A stretch of 37,605 nucleotides of DNA from Akkermansiaceae bacterium (GTDB lineage Bacteria > Verrucomicrobiota > Verrucomicrobiia > Verrucomicrobiales > Akkermansiaceae). Position numbers and translations under genes: made by a program. Under the pieces are notes generated by a model. The model did not search any database and was not told the origin of the DNA. It saw nothing but the letters and a program-made list of their open reading frames with translations. Every line of letters begins with the position of its first letter. Positions within the stretch are counted from its first letter, which is position 1. Below, in pieces: positions 1-8,308 of the stretch. The stretch covers positions 1-37,605 of the forward strand of contig JAJQGU010000055.1 of the NCBI GenBank assembly GCA_021200315.1, written 5' to 3'.

Positions 1-2
1 GG

Positions 3-353
3 CCGGGGGTGACTGCGGGGTGCGCGGCCATGGCGGCGGCTTGGCTGCTGCTCTGGCTGAGGCTCGGAGCTTTGGGAATGCGCCGTGAGGTTTCCTTGCT
101 CGGCGTACTTCCCTTCGCGCCCGCCCTTCTTTCCGCGGCGGCCTCTCCCGACCCGGAAGGAAGCGTCAGCTCGCCACCGGCGTGGCTGCATGTCCTTTCC
201 CTGGCGGCGGCGGCAATCACCGTCATCCCCTGTCTGCGCAACCTCCCCTGCAAAGAGGGGGAATCCGCATACGACGGCACTTTCGTGCTGCTCTCCACTC
301 TTACGGCCGCCACGGCGGCCATGGAATCCGTCCGCTTGCTCTTCCCCGCCTGA
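3..353 (+). CDS. Membrane protein, C-terminal part (5' end may lie outside the window)
   Basis: I do not recognise the family. The frame is open to the left edge, so the protein may begin before the window; GTG at 9 and ATG at 30 are possible internal starts. About 114 residues are visible. They contain roughly four hydrophobic stretches, for example the Ala/Leu-rich run just after the ATG at 30, WLHVLSLAAAAITVIPCL and FVLLSTLTAATAAM, so this is probably an integral inner-membrane protein. The stop at 351-353 is followed at once by a small GC hairpin. There is no enzymatic motif, and no function should be inferred. The main doubt is whether this GC-rich frame is really coding; its regular hydrophobic pattern favours it. 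Confidence 0.45.
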   Translation, partial: PGVTAGCAAMAAAWLLLWLRLGALGMRREVSLLGVLPFAPALLSAAASPDPEGSVSSPPAWLHVLSLAAAAITVIPCLRNLPCKEGESAYDGTFVLLSTLTAATAAMESVRLLFPA

Positions 354-354
354 G

Positions 355-370
355 GCCCGCTCGGACGGGC
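355..370 (+). terminator. Small GC hairpin after the membrane-protein stop codon
   Basis: GCCCG-CTCGGA-CGGGC forms a 5-bp perfect stem with a 6-nt loop, 1 bp after the stop codon at 351-353. No T-run follows, so it would be a weak intrinsic terminator or a 3'-end stabiliser. Confidence 0.3.
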
Positions 371-453
371 ACATGACACAACAACGCAAACAAAAAAGAA
401 CCGAACACACGCCTACTTCATGCAGGCTTCATGCAACAAATAAAAAAGAACGT

Positions 454-1146
454 ATGAAACATTCAAAGTACATCTGGCTCCTGTCCGCAGGCCCTGCCGT
501 ACTGCTCGCCTCCTGCGAACCCTACATGGGCGGCTATCCGGGAGGGAGCAATTATCCCGCCGCCTATTCTTCGGCGGGATGGTCCAACGCCCGTTACGAC
601 TCGGCCGGCATTCCGGTTTTCGGTTACTACAATGCCCAGCCTGTATACGGCTACACGAATTCCGGCGATCCTATCTTCACGCTGGCGGCATTGACGCTTG
701 CATGCATCGTGCCCAACTGGGGCTTCGCCTCTTGGTACCGCGGCTCGTGGCGCTACCCGAGGTACGTCGTTCATCGAGCAGCGCCGCCGCGCTATCCTGC
801 TCATCACCGCCCGGGTGCCATGCCTCCCGCCAATCATCCGCACAACTTCGCACCGGATAAACGTCCAAATCTCCAACAGCCGGGCAACCAGAACCGCCCA
901 GGATTCAACCCCGGAGCCTCAGTCGGCAACCAGAACCGCCCAGGATTCAACCCCGGAGCCTCAGTCGGCAATCAGAACCGCCCAGGATTCAACCCCGGAG
1001 CCTCAGTCGGCAACCAGAACCGCCCAGGCGCTTCATCCCCTCGTCCCAACGCCGGTTCCCGTCCGTCGGCGCCTTCCTCCCAAAAGCACGCCTCCTCGCC
1101 GAAGCCGGGAAATTCCAACGGCAAAAGCGAACATCGCGCCCACTGA
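454..1146 (+). CDS. Lipoprotein with Pro/Asn/Gly-rich tandem repeats
   Basis: A 230-residue exported lipoprotein of unknown function. The N-terminus has a short basic region, a hydrophobic core and a lipobox L18-A19-S20-C21, so Cys21 should be acylated by Lgt and signal peptidase II should cleave before it. The region after the lipobox is rich in Tyr, Gly, Ser and Asn (residues ~22-75). A short hydrophobic segment follows, then a low-complexity tail rich in Pro, Arg, Asn and His. Within the tail, the 14-residue unit GNQNRPGFNPGASV occurs three times, with a fourth partial copy. The tail is very basic and probably disordered, which would suit contact with peptidoglycan, LPS or another polyanion; that is inference. 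The start was chosen because it places the signal peptide at the N-terminus. The stop lies 13 bp before tlyA. Confidence 0.75.
   Translation: MKHSKYIWLLSAGPAVLLASCEPYMGGYPGGSNYPAAYSSAGWSNARYDSAGIPVFGYYNAQPVYGYTNSGDPIFTLAALTLACIVPNWGFASWYRGSWRYPRYVVHRAAPPRYPAHHRPGAMPPANHPHNFAPDKRPNLQQPGNQNRPGFNPGASVGNQNRPGFNPGASVGNQNRPGFNPGASVGNQNRPGASSPRPNAGSRPSAPSSQKHASSPKPGNSNGKSEHRAH
883..1029 (+). repeat. 42-bp in-frame tandem repeat (3.5 copies) in the lipoprotein gene
   Basis: Units lie at 883-924, 925-966 and 967-1008, with a partial fourth copy at 1009-1029. Units 1 and 2 are identical and unit 3 differs by one base (AAT for AAC). Each unit is exactly 14 codons, so copy-number change keeps the frame. 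The near identity suggests recent slippage or recombination. Confidence 0.95.
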
Positions 1147-1159
1147 CAACACCACCCTC

Positions 1160-1894
1160 ATGCCCAAACAGCGTCTGGATACGCTCGTCGTCTCTCTCGG
1201 TCTTGCGGATTCCCGGGAACAGGCTCAGCGCCTGATCCTGGCCGGAGAGGTGAGCGTCAACGGACAGACAGCCTGCAAGCCGGGCATGAAAATGGACGTT
1301 TCCCTCCCCGTAACAATCAGGAACAGACCTCGATACGTGAGCCGGGGCGGCCTGAAGCTCGAACGAGCTCTCCAGGCATTTCCAGTTTCGCCTGCAGAGA
1401 AAGTCTGCCTAGATATCGGTTCTTCCACCGGGGGCTTCACCGATTGCCTGCTACAGCACGGCGCCTTGCGCGTGCATGCGGTGGATGTAGGCACCAACCA
1501 GCTTGTCTGGAAACTACGCAGCGATCCCCGCGTAATTGTGCGCGAACAATTCAACGCCCGCCATCTCGGCCCCGGAGACCTCGGCGAAAGGGTAGAGCTC
1601 ATCGTTTCGGACGTTTCCTTCATTTCGCTCACCAAGATCCTTCCCGCGGCCTTCTCCTGCCTTTCGCCCGAGAAGGGCGGCGATTTGCTGGTGCTCATCA
1701 AGCCGCAGTTTGAGCTTCAGCCCCAGGATATAGGCGCCGGCGGCGTTGTGCGCGACCCGGCGCTTCACCGGCAGGCCGTGGACAAAATCCACCGTTTTGT
1801 CGTCGAAGATCTCGGCCGGCTTTGGATGGGGCTCGTGCCCTCCCCTATCAGGGGAATGGAAGGGAATACGGAGTTTCTTGCCTGGCTCAGGTGA
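1160..1894 (+). CDS. tlyA: TlyA family rRNA 2'-O-methyltransferase
   Basis: A 244-residue protein of the TlyA/hemolysin A family. Known members are S-adenosylmethionine-dependent enzymes that 2'-O-methylate rRNA cytidines; some were first described as hemolysins. An S4 RNA-binding domain occupies residues ~1-60 (RLDTLVVSLGLADSREQAQR through the GEVSVNG loop). An FtsJ-like Rossmann methyltransferase follows, with the SAM-binding motif DIGSSTGGFTDCLL, the acidic motif AVDVG, the SDVSFIS segment and the catalytic-lysine motif LIKPQFE. The C-terminal GGVVRDPALHRQAV is also typical. The length matches the family. The gene starts 13 bp after the lipoprotein stop, so the two are probably co-transcribed. 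Its last 8 bases overlap the 3' end of the convergent cysteine desulfurase gene. No clear Shine-Dalgarno sequence precedes the ATG; the leader is A/C-rich. Confidence 0.92.
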   Translation: MPKQRLDTLVVSLGLADSREQAQRLILAGEVSVNGQTACKPGMKMDVSLPVTIRNRPRYVSRGGLKLERALQAFPVSPAEKVCLDIGSSTGGFTDCLLQHGALRVHAVDVGTNQLVWKLRSDPRVIVREQFNARHLGPGDLGERVELIVSDVSFISLTKILPAAFSCLSPEKGGDLLVLIKPQFELQPQDIGAGGVVRDPALHRQAVDKIHRFVVEDLGRLWMGLVPSPIRGMEGNTEFLAWLR

Positions 1895-3059
1895 TCCCCG
1901 GGAAAAAGGAAGTCTTGTCATCCGGCTCCTGCTTCGGTCGGTAGATCGTGACCGGGCCAGTGTGCGCGGACTGCACCGAGCGCAGTTTCCGCACGGCGCG
2001 GATAACGAGTTCAAGAGCCTGTTCCGCCTCGGAGCGGGTAGTCATGCGCGAGAGCGAAAAGCGCAGGGCGCCGCGAATTTCTTCGTCCGCCAACCCCATG
2101 GCCTGCAATACATGCGAAGGGCGGGGATCCGCCGTGGTGCAAGCCGAGCCAGCCGCACAGACGAGTCCCCAAGGCTCGAGCAGAAGCATCAGCGATTCCG
2201 CCGTAAAACCCGCGATCCGCAAATTGCTCACATGCGGCAGACGGGGGACACAGCCGCCGTGCACGATCACCTCATCGGGGAAGGCATCTTTCAAACCACG
2301 CTCGAAAAAATCCCGCAAAAGTTCCGTTTGCCGATAATCCTCCGCATGAATACGCGCCTGGCGCGCCGCCTCTCCAAACCCCACGATACCCGGCACATTC
2401 TCCGTGCCGGCGCGGCGGCGGGATTCCTGAGCGCCGCCGCGCATCCAAGGACTCCATTCCACACCCCGACGCACGTACAGAGCGCCAATCCCCTTGGGAC
2501 CGTGTATTTTGTGAGCGGAGAGAGAGGCGAAATGCACGGGCAGCCCCGAAAGATCGATCTTCACCTTCCCTGCCGCCTGCACGCAATCCACATGCACTCC
2601 GCAACGCGCCCGCGCGGCCGCCTCAATCAGACTCTCCGCCTCCTGCAGCACACCGGTCTCGTGATTGGCCCAAGCAAAGCTGCACCCGTCGCATCCCGCC
2701 AGAGAAGAATCCCATGCCCATGGATCCACTCGTCCGTCCGGAGTTACGGGAGCCAGCACGACTTCATGCGCACTGTGCAACGTGGCAGGGTGCTCCGTCG
2801 CGGCAATCGCTGTCTTTTTCCAAAAGGCGAGCGCCGAATTGGTCGCCTCCGTGCCGCCTGAAGTAAATACAATCTCATCCGGATGCGCGCCAACCAGCGC
2901 AGCTACCGCCTCTCTCGCCTCTTCAACAGCCCGCCTCACCTGCCTCGCTCCCGCGTATGCCGCGGACGGGTTGAAATACCGTTCTCTCAGGAAAGGCAGC
3001 ATGGCCTCCAGCACTTCGGGAGCGACGGCTGTCGTGGCGTTGTTGTCCCAATAAATCAC
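1887..3059 (-). CDS. Cysteine desulfurase (NifS/IscS family)
   Basis: A PLP-dependent enzyme that takes sulfur from L-cysteine as an enzyme persulfide for iron-sulfur cluster, thiamine or tRNA thiolation pathways. From the GTG start it is 390 residues and begins MIYWDNNATT, the usual N-terminus of the family. The PLP lysine is K184 in SAHKIHGPKG. The cofactor-binding segments GGTEATN, ANHETG and HVDCVQAAGK are present. The catalytic Cys is C307 in GSACTTA, in the group I (NifS/IscS) loop. An ATG four codons upstream (3071) is in frame, but it lies inside the -10 box of a good promoter (3067-3095), so GTG at 3059 is preferred. There is no iscU, sufB or nifU next to it, so the pathway it serves is open. 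Its 3' end overlaps tlyA by 8 bp. Confidence 0.93.
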   Translation of the reverse strand: MIYWDNNATTAVAPEVLEAMLPFLRERYFNPSAAYAGARQVRRAVEEAREAVAALVGAHPDEIVFTSGGTEATNSALAFWKKTAIAATEHPATLHSAHEVVLAPVTPDGRVDPWAWDSSLAGCDGCSFAWANHETGVLQEAESLIEAAARARCGVHVDCVQAAGKVKIDLSGLPVHFASLSAHKIHGPKGIGALYVRRGVEWSPWMRGGAQESRRRAGTENVPGIVGFGEAARQARIHAEDYRQTELLRDFFERGLKDAFPDEVIVHGGCVPRLPHVSNLRIAGFTAESLMLLLEPWGLVCAAGSACTTADPRPSHVLQAMGLADEEIRGALRFSLSRMTTRSEAEQALELVIRAVRKLRSVQSAHTGPVTIYRPKQEPDDKTSFFPGIT

Positions 3060-3066
3060 CTCGGCG

Positions 3067-3095
3067 AGCATAAGCCCACCCGCCGCCGAAGTCAA
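3067..3095 (-). promoter_or_regulatory. Promoter of the cysteine desulfurase gene (leaderless type)
   Basis: Reading the minus strand, TTGACT (3095-3090), a 17-bp spacer, then TATGCT (3072-3067). Only 7 nt separate the -10 box from the GTG at 3059, so the transcript should start at or within a few bases of the start codon. Confidence 0.55.
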
Positions 3096-3277
3096 GCGGC
3101 GGCCCGACGCTTTTCTGCTCCCGAAAGAAAGACGAGGCAAACCGCGGAACGAATCCCCGCCATATTTCCATTGCGGTGCATGAATGCCCGAGAGGCATCT
3201 TTCCGCATCACGCGATTTCCTTCCTGCCGCAGCTCCGACGGTGACTTGAACATCATTCCAGGGGGGGCGGGCAGGAA

Positions 3278-4318
3278 TTACTCGTCCCCTTTTTCCTGAA
3301 CTTTCTTCTTCAATGCGCGCACATCCTTGATCAACTGCGGAAGACGGCGCAAGGCCACAATCTGCCTCCGGCGATCATTAAAAGGCACGGTAGGCGAGCC
3401 CCAATAAGCCCTGCCCTCTTCGAGATTCTCGATGGCGCCGGCCTGTGCCGCCACCTGAACGCGGTCACCCACATGCAAATGCCCGGCAATACCCACTTGG
3501 GCAGCAAGAACGACATAATCGCCGAGCTTCGTGCTGCCGGCAATACCTGTCTGAGCCACGATAATGCAATGTCTGCCGATCGTCACATTATGGCCTATCT
3601 GCACGAGATTGTCGATCTTGGTGCCCTCGCCAATGATAGTGCGGCCGAAGCGGGCGCGGTCGATTGTCGTGTTGGCGCCGATGTCCACATGGTCGCCTAT
3701 TTCTACAATCCCCACCTGATCAATACCTTCATAGCGGCCGTCGGCTCCCATCAGAAAGCCGAAGCCATCGGAGCCGATCACCGCCCCCGGCTGAACGACA
3801 ACATGTGCACCCAAGCGGCATCGTTCGCGCACCACTACGCGGGCGTAAAGCCTGCAGTTCTCGCCGAGCACGGCCGAGGCGCCGATCACACAGCCCGGCC
3901 CGATGTCGCAGCCATTGCCGATCACGGCGCCGGCCTCCACCACGGCTCCGGCGCCGATGCACACTTGTTCGGGGTCAAGCACGGCGCTTCCATCCACAAA
4001 AGCCGTCGGATGAACGCCGGGCGTCCCACGCACGGCGGCTTTCATGAAATGGCGCACAAGCGCATTGAAGGCCAGCGAAGGATTGGGAACCTCCACCAAA
4101 ACGGAGCCTTCCGGACACTGCGGCAGACCGGGCGGCACAAGCACGAGACCGGCCTTCGTCGCCAGATAATCGCGGTAATATTTTTCGTTGCCCAGAAAAG
4201 CCGCTTCCTCCGGGCCGGCTTCGGCAAGCGTCGCGACGCCCGATATGACGCACTCAGACGCCGCGCAAACGAGACGCCCCCCCGTCAACGCAAGGATTTC
4301 CTCAAGAGAAAGAGTCAT
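3278..4318 (-). CDS. lpxD: UDP-3-O-(3-hydroxyacyl)glucosamine N-acyltransferase
   Basis: LpxD transfers a 3-hydroxyacyl chain from acyl-carrier protein to the 2-amino group of UDP-3-O-acyl-glucosamine, the third step of lipid A synthesis, in the cytoplasm. The 346-residue protein has the LpxD N-terminal domain (residues ~1-100, with FLGNEKYY and the [10 protein letters not shown] segment). A long left-handed beta-helix of hexapeptide repeats follows from ~105 to 310 ([34 protein letters not shown] and others). The family signature [15 protein letters not shown] contains the catalytic His. A helical C-terminal tail follows ([13 protein letters not shown]). The length matches LpxD. It lies 32 bp downstream of skp, in the common skp-lpxD order, and is probably transcribed from the skp promoter. 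Confidence 0.96.
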   Translation of the reverse strand: MTLSLEEILALTGGRLVCAASECVISGVATLAEAGPEEAAFLGNEKYYRDYLATKAGLVLVPPGLPQCPEGSVLVEVPNPSLAFNALVRHFMKAAVRGTPGVHPTAFVDGSAVLDPEQVCIGAGAVVEAGAVIGNGCDIGPGCVIGASAVLGENCRLYARVVVRERCRLGAHVVVQPGAVIGSDGFGFLMGADGRYEGIDQVGIVEIGDHVDIGANTTIDRARFGRTIIGEGTKIDNLVQIGHNVTIGRHCIIVAQTGIAGSTKLGDYVVLAAQVGIAGHLHVGDRVQVAAQAGAIENLEEGRAYWGSPTVPFNDRRRQIVALRRLPQLIKDVRALKKKVQEKGDE

Positions 4319-4350
4319 GCCTCAGCCGAGGATGCCGATGAACCCATCCA

Positions 4351-4974
4351 TTACTGAACCGCAGCAGCCGAAATGCCGCCGGCAGGTTTGTCCGGATCGA
4401 ACCCGGCAGGAGCCGAAGCGTTCAGAATCTTGAGTATTTCGGGCGTGATATCGAGGTTCTTCTTGACGTAAGGGAACGCCTTCGTCCCCATCGGAGGAGC
4501 GGCGGCGGCGCTGTCGATCAACAGATCGCAGTCAACCTTGGCGGCTGCATCTTCCACGATTTTCTGGATTTCTTGAAGAATCGTCAGGATTTCACTTTTC
4601 TGCGCTTCCTGAAAAGCCATCTGCTTGCGCTGCACGAAGCTCTTGTATTCCTGTTCCTCCGCCTGAGCCGTATTCTGCTTCATCTGGAACTCAGTCTGAA
4701 TGGCCTTGCGGGCGTTTTCCGTGAGAGCGGGATCATCCTTTTTTCTGATCTCCTGCATGGCCTTCATCAACGCCTGCAATTTTTCCTGGCGTGCGGCCAC
4801 GTCCTTGTCGATCGATGCTTTCAGTTCGCTCAGCCTCTTTTCGGCCTCAAAGCGCTTGTAATATTTTTTGTAAAGCTCCTGCATGTTGACCGAAGCCACC
4901 TTCAATTCGGCCTGAGCCGTCGTCATCAGGCCGATCACGGCCGCCATCATCATGGAAACAATAGAGATTTTCAT
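4351..4974 (-). CDS. skp: OmpH/Skp family periplasmic chaperone
   Basis: A periplasmic holdase that binds unfolded outer-membrane proteins on their way to the Bam complex. The 207-residue precursor starts with a clear Sec signal peptide (MKISIVSMMMAAVIGLMTTAQA, cut after Ala22). The OmpH pattern follows: a beta strand (LKVASVNMQELY), two long charged helices with heptad character (residues ~35-135, rich in Lys, Glu and Gln, for example EQEYKSFVQRKQMAFQEAQ), then the C-terminal strand CDLLIDSAAAAP. The frame extends further upstream to 5187, but ATG 4974 is chosen because it puts the signal peptide first and lies 19-25 nt after a good promoter. It is the first gene of a skp-lpxD unit. The C-terminal tail after ~185 is Ala/Pro-rich and longer than in E. 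coli Skp. Confidence 0.92.
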   Translation of the reverse strand: MKISIVSMMMAAVIGLMTTAQAELKVASVNMQELYKKYYKRFEAEKRLSELKASIDKDVAARQEKLQALMKAMQEIRKKDDPALTENARKAIQTEFQMKQNTAQAEEQEYKSFVQRKQMAFQEAQKSEILTILQEIQKIVEDAAAKVDCDLLIDSAAAAPPMGTKAFPYVKKNLDITPEILKILNASAPAGFDPDKPAGGISAAAVQ

Positions 4975-4999
4975 GCTTTCAATTTCTTGAGACGAAAGA

Positions 5000-5027
5000 A
5001 CATTACCCCAAGCGGAACAGAAGTCAA
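5000..5027 (-). promoter_or_regulatory. Promoter of skp-lpxD
   Basis: On the minus strand, TTGACT (5027-5022), a 16-bp spacer and TAATGT (5005-5000). The predicted start is near 4993, giving a leader of about 19 nt that ends in GAAAG just before the ATG. The GGGGTAATGT -10 context is the same as in the MATE promoter at 32519-32528. Confidence 0.55.
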
Positions 5028-5153
5028 GCTCCGCATGCGTCTTCTTCCCTCCCTTTTTTGCATAATTGTCGGAAACGCCCTGTTTTTCGTTCGCGCCCCG
5101 CGCAAACGCACCCGGCGGAATAGGGAAATACTCCGAATCCCACCGGCAAAGCA

Positions 5154-5180
5154 GCGAGGGAGGGGGCATTCCTCCCTCGC
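5154..5180 (-). terminator. Hairpin downstream of the peroxiredoxin gene
   Basis: GCGAGGGAGG (5154-5163) and CCTCCCTCGC (5171-5180) form a perfect 10-bp stem with a 7-nt loop, 22 bp after the peroxiredoxin stop. The downstream tail on the minus strand is not T-rich, so termination efficiency is uncertain. Confidence 0.5.
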
Positions 5181-5202
5181 GGGGCAAAGCGCAGAGGCGC
5201 GG

Positions 5203-5823
5203 TTACTTGGAAAGGTATGCAGCCACTCCTTCGTGACTCGGCTTCATGGCTTCGTCGCCCTTATGCCACCCCAGCGGGCAGACTTCTCCATATTGTTCGA
5301 CATGCTGGAGGGCGTCCACGATGCGGAGCGCCTCATCAATCGAACGGCCGAGCGGCATGTCGTTCACGAGGGCGTGGCGCACCACTCCTTCCTTGTCGAT
5401 CAGGAACAGCCCCCGATAGGCAACCTGCTCGCCCACGGTCTGAACAACGCCGTCCTCATCGACAAACTGCTCGCCGGCGAGCACTTCGAAGTTTTCCGCA
5501 ATGCTCTTGTTGATATCGGCCACCAAAGGATAGCTCACCCCTTGAATGCCTCCCTGCTCACGGGGGGTATTGACCCAAGCCCAGTGGCAGAATTCCGAGT
5601 CCGTCGAGCAGCCGACGACAGCCGTGCCGCGCTTCTCAAATTCGGGCAGGGCATTCTGAAAGCCGATCAGCTCCGTCGGGCAGACAAAGGTGAAGTCTTT
5701 CGGATAAAAGAAAAAGACAACGTATTTCTTGCCGATGTAATCCTTGAGGGAGAAGTTCTCGACAATGGCGCCGTCCACGACGGCGTTCGCGGTGAATTCC
5801 GGTGCTTTTTTTCCTATTAACAT
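5203..5823 (-). CDS. Typical 2-Cys peroxiredoxin (Prx1/AhpC group)
   Basis: A thiol peroxidase that reduces H2O2, organic peroxides and peroxynitrite. The 206-residue protein has the peroxidatic cysteine C48 in DFTFVCPTE and the resolving cysteine C182 in GEVCPLGW. Both lie in canonical positions, so it should work as a head-to-tail homodimer. The conserved Prx Arg/Trp region (DSEFCHWAWVNTP) and GLFLID are present. There is no signal peptide, so it is cytoplasmic. No ahpF or thioredoxin gene is adjacent, so the reductant is unknown. The start ATG is preceded by A/C-rich sequence (ACACACAGCAT) and not by a Shine-Dalgarno sequence. It may have its own promoter: TTGACC at 5884-5879 with a poor -10, or a TAGACA -10-like box only 8 nt from the ATG. 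The gene ends before a strong hairpin. Confidence 0.95.
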   Translation of the reverse strand: MLIGKKAPEFTANAVVDGAIVENFSLKDYIGKKYVVFFFYPKDFTFVCPTELIGFQNALPEFEKRGTAVVGCSTDSEFCHWAWVNTPREQGGIQGVSYPLVADINKSIAENFEVLAGEQFVDEDGVVQTVGEQVAYRGLFLIDKEGVVRHALVNDMPLGRSIDEALRIVDALQHVEQYGEVCPLGWHKGDEAMKPSHEGVAAYLSK

Positions 5824-6002
5824 ATGCTGTGTGTCTATGCTGTTTTGAAATTACAAGAATGCCTGACGCGGCCGCGCAGGTCAAGCCCGAAAACGAGTTT
5901 TTTGTAATGAATCAAAAAAGACGAATCGCCGGCATGGGGGGAAGGAAGGGGAGACAGGGGGGAGCCCCTCCTGCGGAACTTCGCCCTCAGAGCATCCCCG
6001 CC

Positions 6003-8204
6003 TCATGCGTGGGAGACAGGCGTACATTTCGGAAAGCGGAGCAGGCGCAGCGAATTGCCCACGACCATGAGCGAGCTGCACCCCATGGCCAGAGCGGCAA
6101 AAGACGGGGGGAGGAACAATCCCGCAACGGGAAAGAAAGCCCCTGCGGCCAAAGGAATGCCGATTACGTTGTACAGAAAAGCCCAAAAGATGTTTTGACG
6201 AATGATGCGCATGGTGGCCCGTCCCAGGCGGAGAGCAACGGCGGCATCCGAAGGGCGGTTGTTCAGGAGAACCATGTCGGCGGCCTGCATGGCTATATCG
6301 GTTCCCGAACCGACGGCGACGCCCAGATCAGCGCAGCGCAGCGCGGGAGCGTCGTTCACCCCGTCGCCCACCATGGCCACGCAGCGGCCCTGCCGGCGAA
6401 GCTCCCGGACACACTCCGACTTGCCGTCCGGCAGCACTTGGGCGACGACGCGCTCAATGCCGAGACTGCGCGCCACGTCGCGGGCAACAGTCTCGCGATC
6501 GCCCGTCAGCAACACGACCAGCACATTCATGCGGCGCAGGGCGGCCACGGCGTTTCGGGAGTCGTCTCTCACCCGATCCCCCAGACAGATCGTGCCGATC
6601 CATTTGCCCGAACGGGCCAGGTGAATGGGCGTACTCACCGCGCTTTCCTCCTTGGGAAACGGGACGCCCTGCTCTTCGAAAAGCCGTGCGTTCCCGGCCA
6701 TGCAGAGCTCGCCGTCCACGTCGCCGAACACGCCCTGCCCCGGGACGATGCGCGGCTCCTTGGCCGCGCGCACGGAGATGTTTCTCTCCCCGGCGGCCCG
6801 GACGACGGCGCGGGCGAGGGGATGCTCCGAATTGAGCTCCAGAGCGGCGGCCACGGCCATGACTCTTTCGGACGTCTCATCAGGAGCGGAGACGATGCGG
6901 TCGACCACGGGACGCCCTTCCGTGAGGGTACCCGTCTTGTCAAAGACAATGGCGTCGATCTCATCGGCCTTTTCAAAGGCGGCGGCCGTCTTGGCAAGAA
7001 TGCCCAGGCGAGCACCCCGCCCGGCGCCCAGCGTCACGGCCATGGGCGCAGCCAGACCGAGCGCACAGGGGCAGGAGACCACCAGCACCGCGAGCATCCG
7101 ATCAAAGGCGAAGTCCCGCTCCTCCCCGCTCCACAGCCACGCGCCCAGCGTCAGCAGAGCCAGCGCAATCACGACGGGCACAAAGTAGAAACTGACGCGA
7201 TCGGCCAGCCGGACGGCAGGCGTTCCCTCCGCGCCGGCCTTTTGGACAAGGCGCACGATCCGCGCCAGAGAACTTTCCCCGCCGGAGCGCGCGACGCGCA
7301 CGCGCAGCAGCCCCGAGGAGACGATGGATCCGCTCATCACCTCGTCCCCTTCGCGCAGATCCACGGGCATGCTCTCTCCGGTCAGGGCCCCCTGATCCAC
7401 GGCCGCACAGCCGCTCTCGATCACACCATCCGCGGGAATACTCTCGCCCGTGCGCACGAGCACGAGATCGCCCGGCGCAAGACTGTCCACAGCCACGCGG
7501 CGCTCGGCGCCGCCCTCCACCAGCGTGGCGGAGCCGGGCAGGAGATCGCGGAGACCTTCCACGGCGTCGCGGCTCTTTTTGAAGGCGCGGGCCTCGAGAT
7601 AGCGCCCCAGTGAAATGAAAGCCACGATCGTGGCGGCAGTCTCAAATGCCATGCCGTCACCGTGCGCCGCCCAGCCGCAGAGGCCATACACCCAGGCCGA
7701 ACACGCGCCAAGGGCGACCAAACTGTTCATGTCGGGATGCAGGGAAAAAAGGCTCCTCCACCCCGAGAGGATGAGGCGAGCGTTCAGCACCAGAACAGCC
7801 GTGCCCGCCGCCGCTTGAAACCACAGAATCGCGGAACGGGAGGGCAATGGCGCACCGGCGCGCCCGCCCAAGGAAAAATACAGCAGCGGCAGAAGCAGAA
7901 GAAGGGAGGCGGCGGTCCGCCGTCCCGCTCCGAAACGGGGCTCCCTTGCGCGCACCTCCTCCGCCGCGCCATCCTCCAAAGCTGTGGCGCGGAATCCCAG
8001 CCGCTTCACGGCGGCGGCCACCTCAGCCGGCGTCGTCACTCCTTGTCCGTACTCCACAAAAAGGCGTTCGGCCACGAGATTCACTTTCGCGGAAACGACT
8101 CCCGGCAGTTGCCGCACCGCCCGCTCCACCCGTGCGGAACAGGCCGCGCAGTGCATTCCCTCGACGCGAAATTCCTTTCGAATCACGCCTCCAGTATGAA
8201 CCAT
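6003..8204 (-). CDS. copA: Copper-translocating P1B-type ATPase
   Basis: An inner-membrane ATPase that exports Cu+ from the cytoplasm. The 733-residue protein has one N-terminal heavy-metal-associated domain (GMHCAAC, residues 16-22), transmembrane helices, and the actuator motif TGES (275-278). The ion-binding CPC is at 378-380 in the sixth transmembrane helix. The phosphorylated Asp is D422 in DKTGT, the HP dipeptide is 461-462 (SEHPLA), and the hinge motif GDGVND is at 613-618. The C-terminal helices with NxxxxxY and MxxSS-like patterns match the Cu+ subgroup. ATG 8204 is chosen because it is 6 nt below a promoter (8211-8239) and gives a normal N-terminus; the frame runs on to 8597 but would then overlap actB. 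It lies just behind actAB, so it may supply copper to an oxidase (the CcoI/FixI role) or serve detoxification. The sequence does not decide between them. Confidence 0.94.
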   Translation of the reverse strand: MVHTGGVIRKEFRVEGMHCAACSARVERAVRQLPGVVSAKVNLVAERLFVEYGQGVTTPAEVAAAVKRLGFRATALEDGAAEEVRAREPRFGAGRRTAASLLLLLPLLYFSLGGRAGAPLPSRSAILWFQAAAGTAVLVLNARLILSGWRSLFSLHPDMNSLVALGACSAWVYGLCGWAAHGDGMAFETAATIVAFISLGRYLEARAFKKSRDAVEGLRDLLPGSATLVEGGAERRVAVDSLAPGDLVLVRTGESIPADGVIESGCAAVDQGALTGESMPVDLREGDEVMSGSIVSSGLLRVRVARSGGESSLARIVRLVQKAGAEGTPAVRLADRVSFYFVPVVIALALLTLGAWLWSGEERDFAFDRMLAVLVVSCPCALGLAAPMAVTLGAGRGARLGILAKTAAAFEKADEIDAIVFDKTGTLTEGRPVVDRIVSAPDETSERVMAVAAALELNSEHPLARAVVRAAGERNISVRAAKEPRIVPGQGVFGDVDGELCMAGNARLFEEQGVPFPKEESAVSTPIHLARSGKWIGTICLGDRVRDDSRNAVAALRRMNVLVVLLTGDRETVARDVARSLGIERVVAQVLPDGKSECVRELRRQGRCVAMVGDGVNDAPALRCADLGVAVGSGTDIAMQAADMVLLNNRPSDAAVALRLGRATMRIIRQNIFWAFLYNVIGIPLAAGAFFPVAGLFLPPSFAALAMGCSSLMVVGNSLRLLRFPKCTPVSHA

Positions 8205-8210
8205 GCCTCC

Positions 8211-8239
8211 AGCATACAACCTCGCCTCCGCCGCCGCAA
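8211..8239 (-). promoter_or_regulatory. Promoter of copA (leaderless type)
   Basis: On the minus strand, TTGCGG (8239-8234), a 17-bp spacer and TATGCT (8216-8211), followed after 6 nt by the ATG at 8204. The same -35 hexamer occurs in the GH89 promoter. It lies in the 104-bp gap after actB, so copA can be expressed independently. The GGAGG just before the ATG could alternatively serve as a Shine-Dalgarno sequence on a longer transcript. Confidence 0.5.
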
Positions 8240-8308
8240 GAGGGAAATGCATCCACGAACTCAGGCACCGAGCCGAAACGGCCATGTGCGCACAGGCTCC
8301 GTCATCTC

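Noticed and set aside
883..1029. Repeat array considered as CRISPR
   Set aside because: The units are contiguous, without spacers, and are exactly 14 codons inside a lipoprotein gene.
5802..7613. Plus-strand open frame of about 600 codons opposite copA
   Set aside because: The opposite strand encodes a complete copper ATPase with every motif intact; this frame is rich in His, Gly and Arg without any family pattern.
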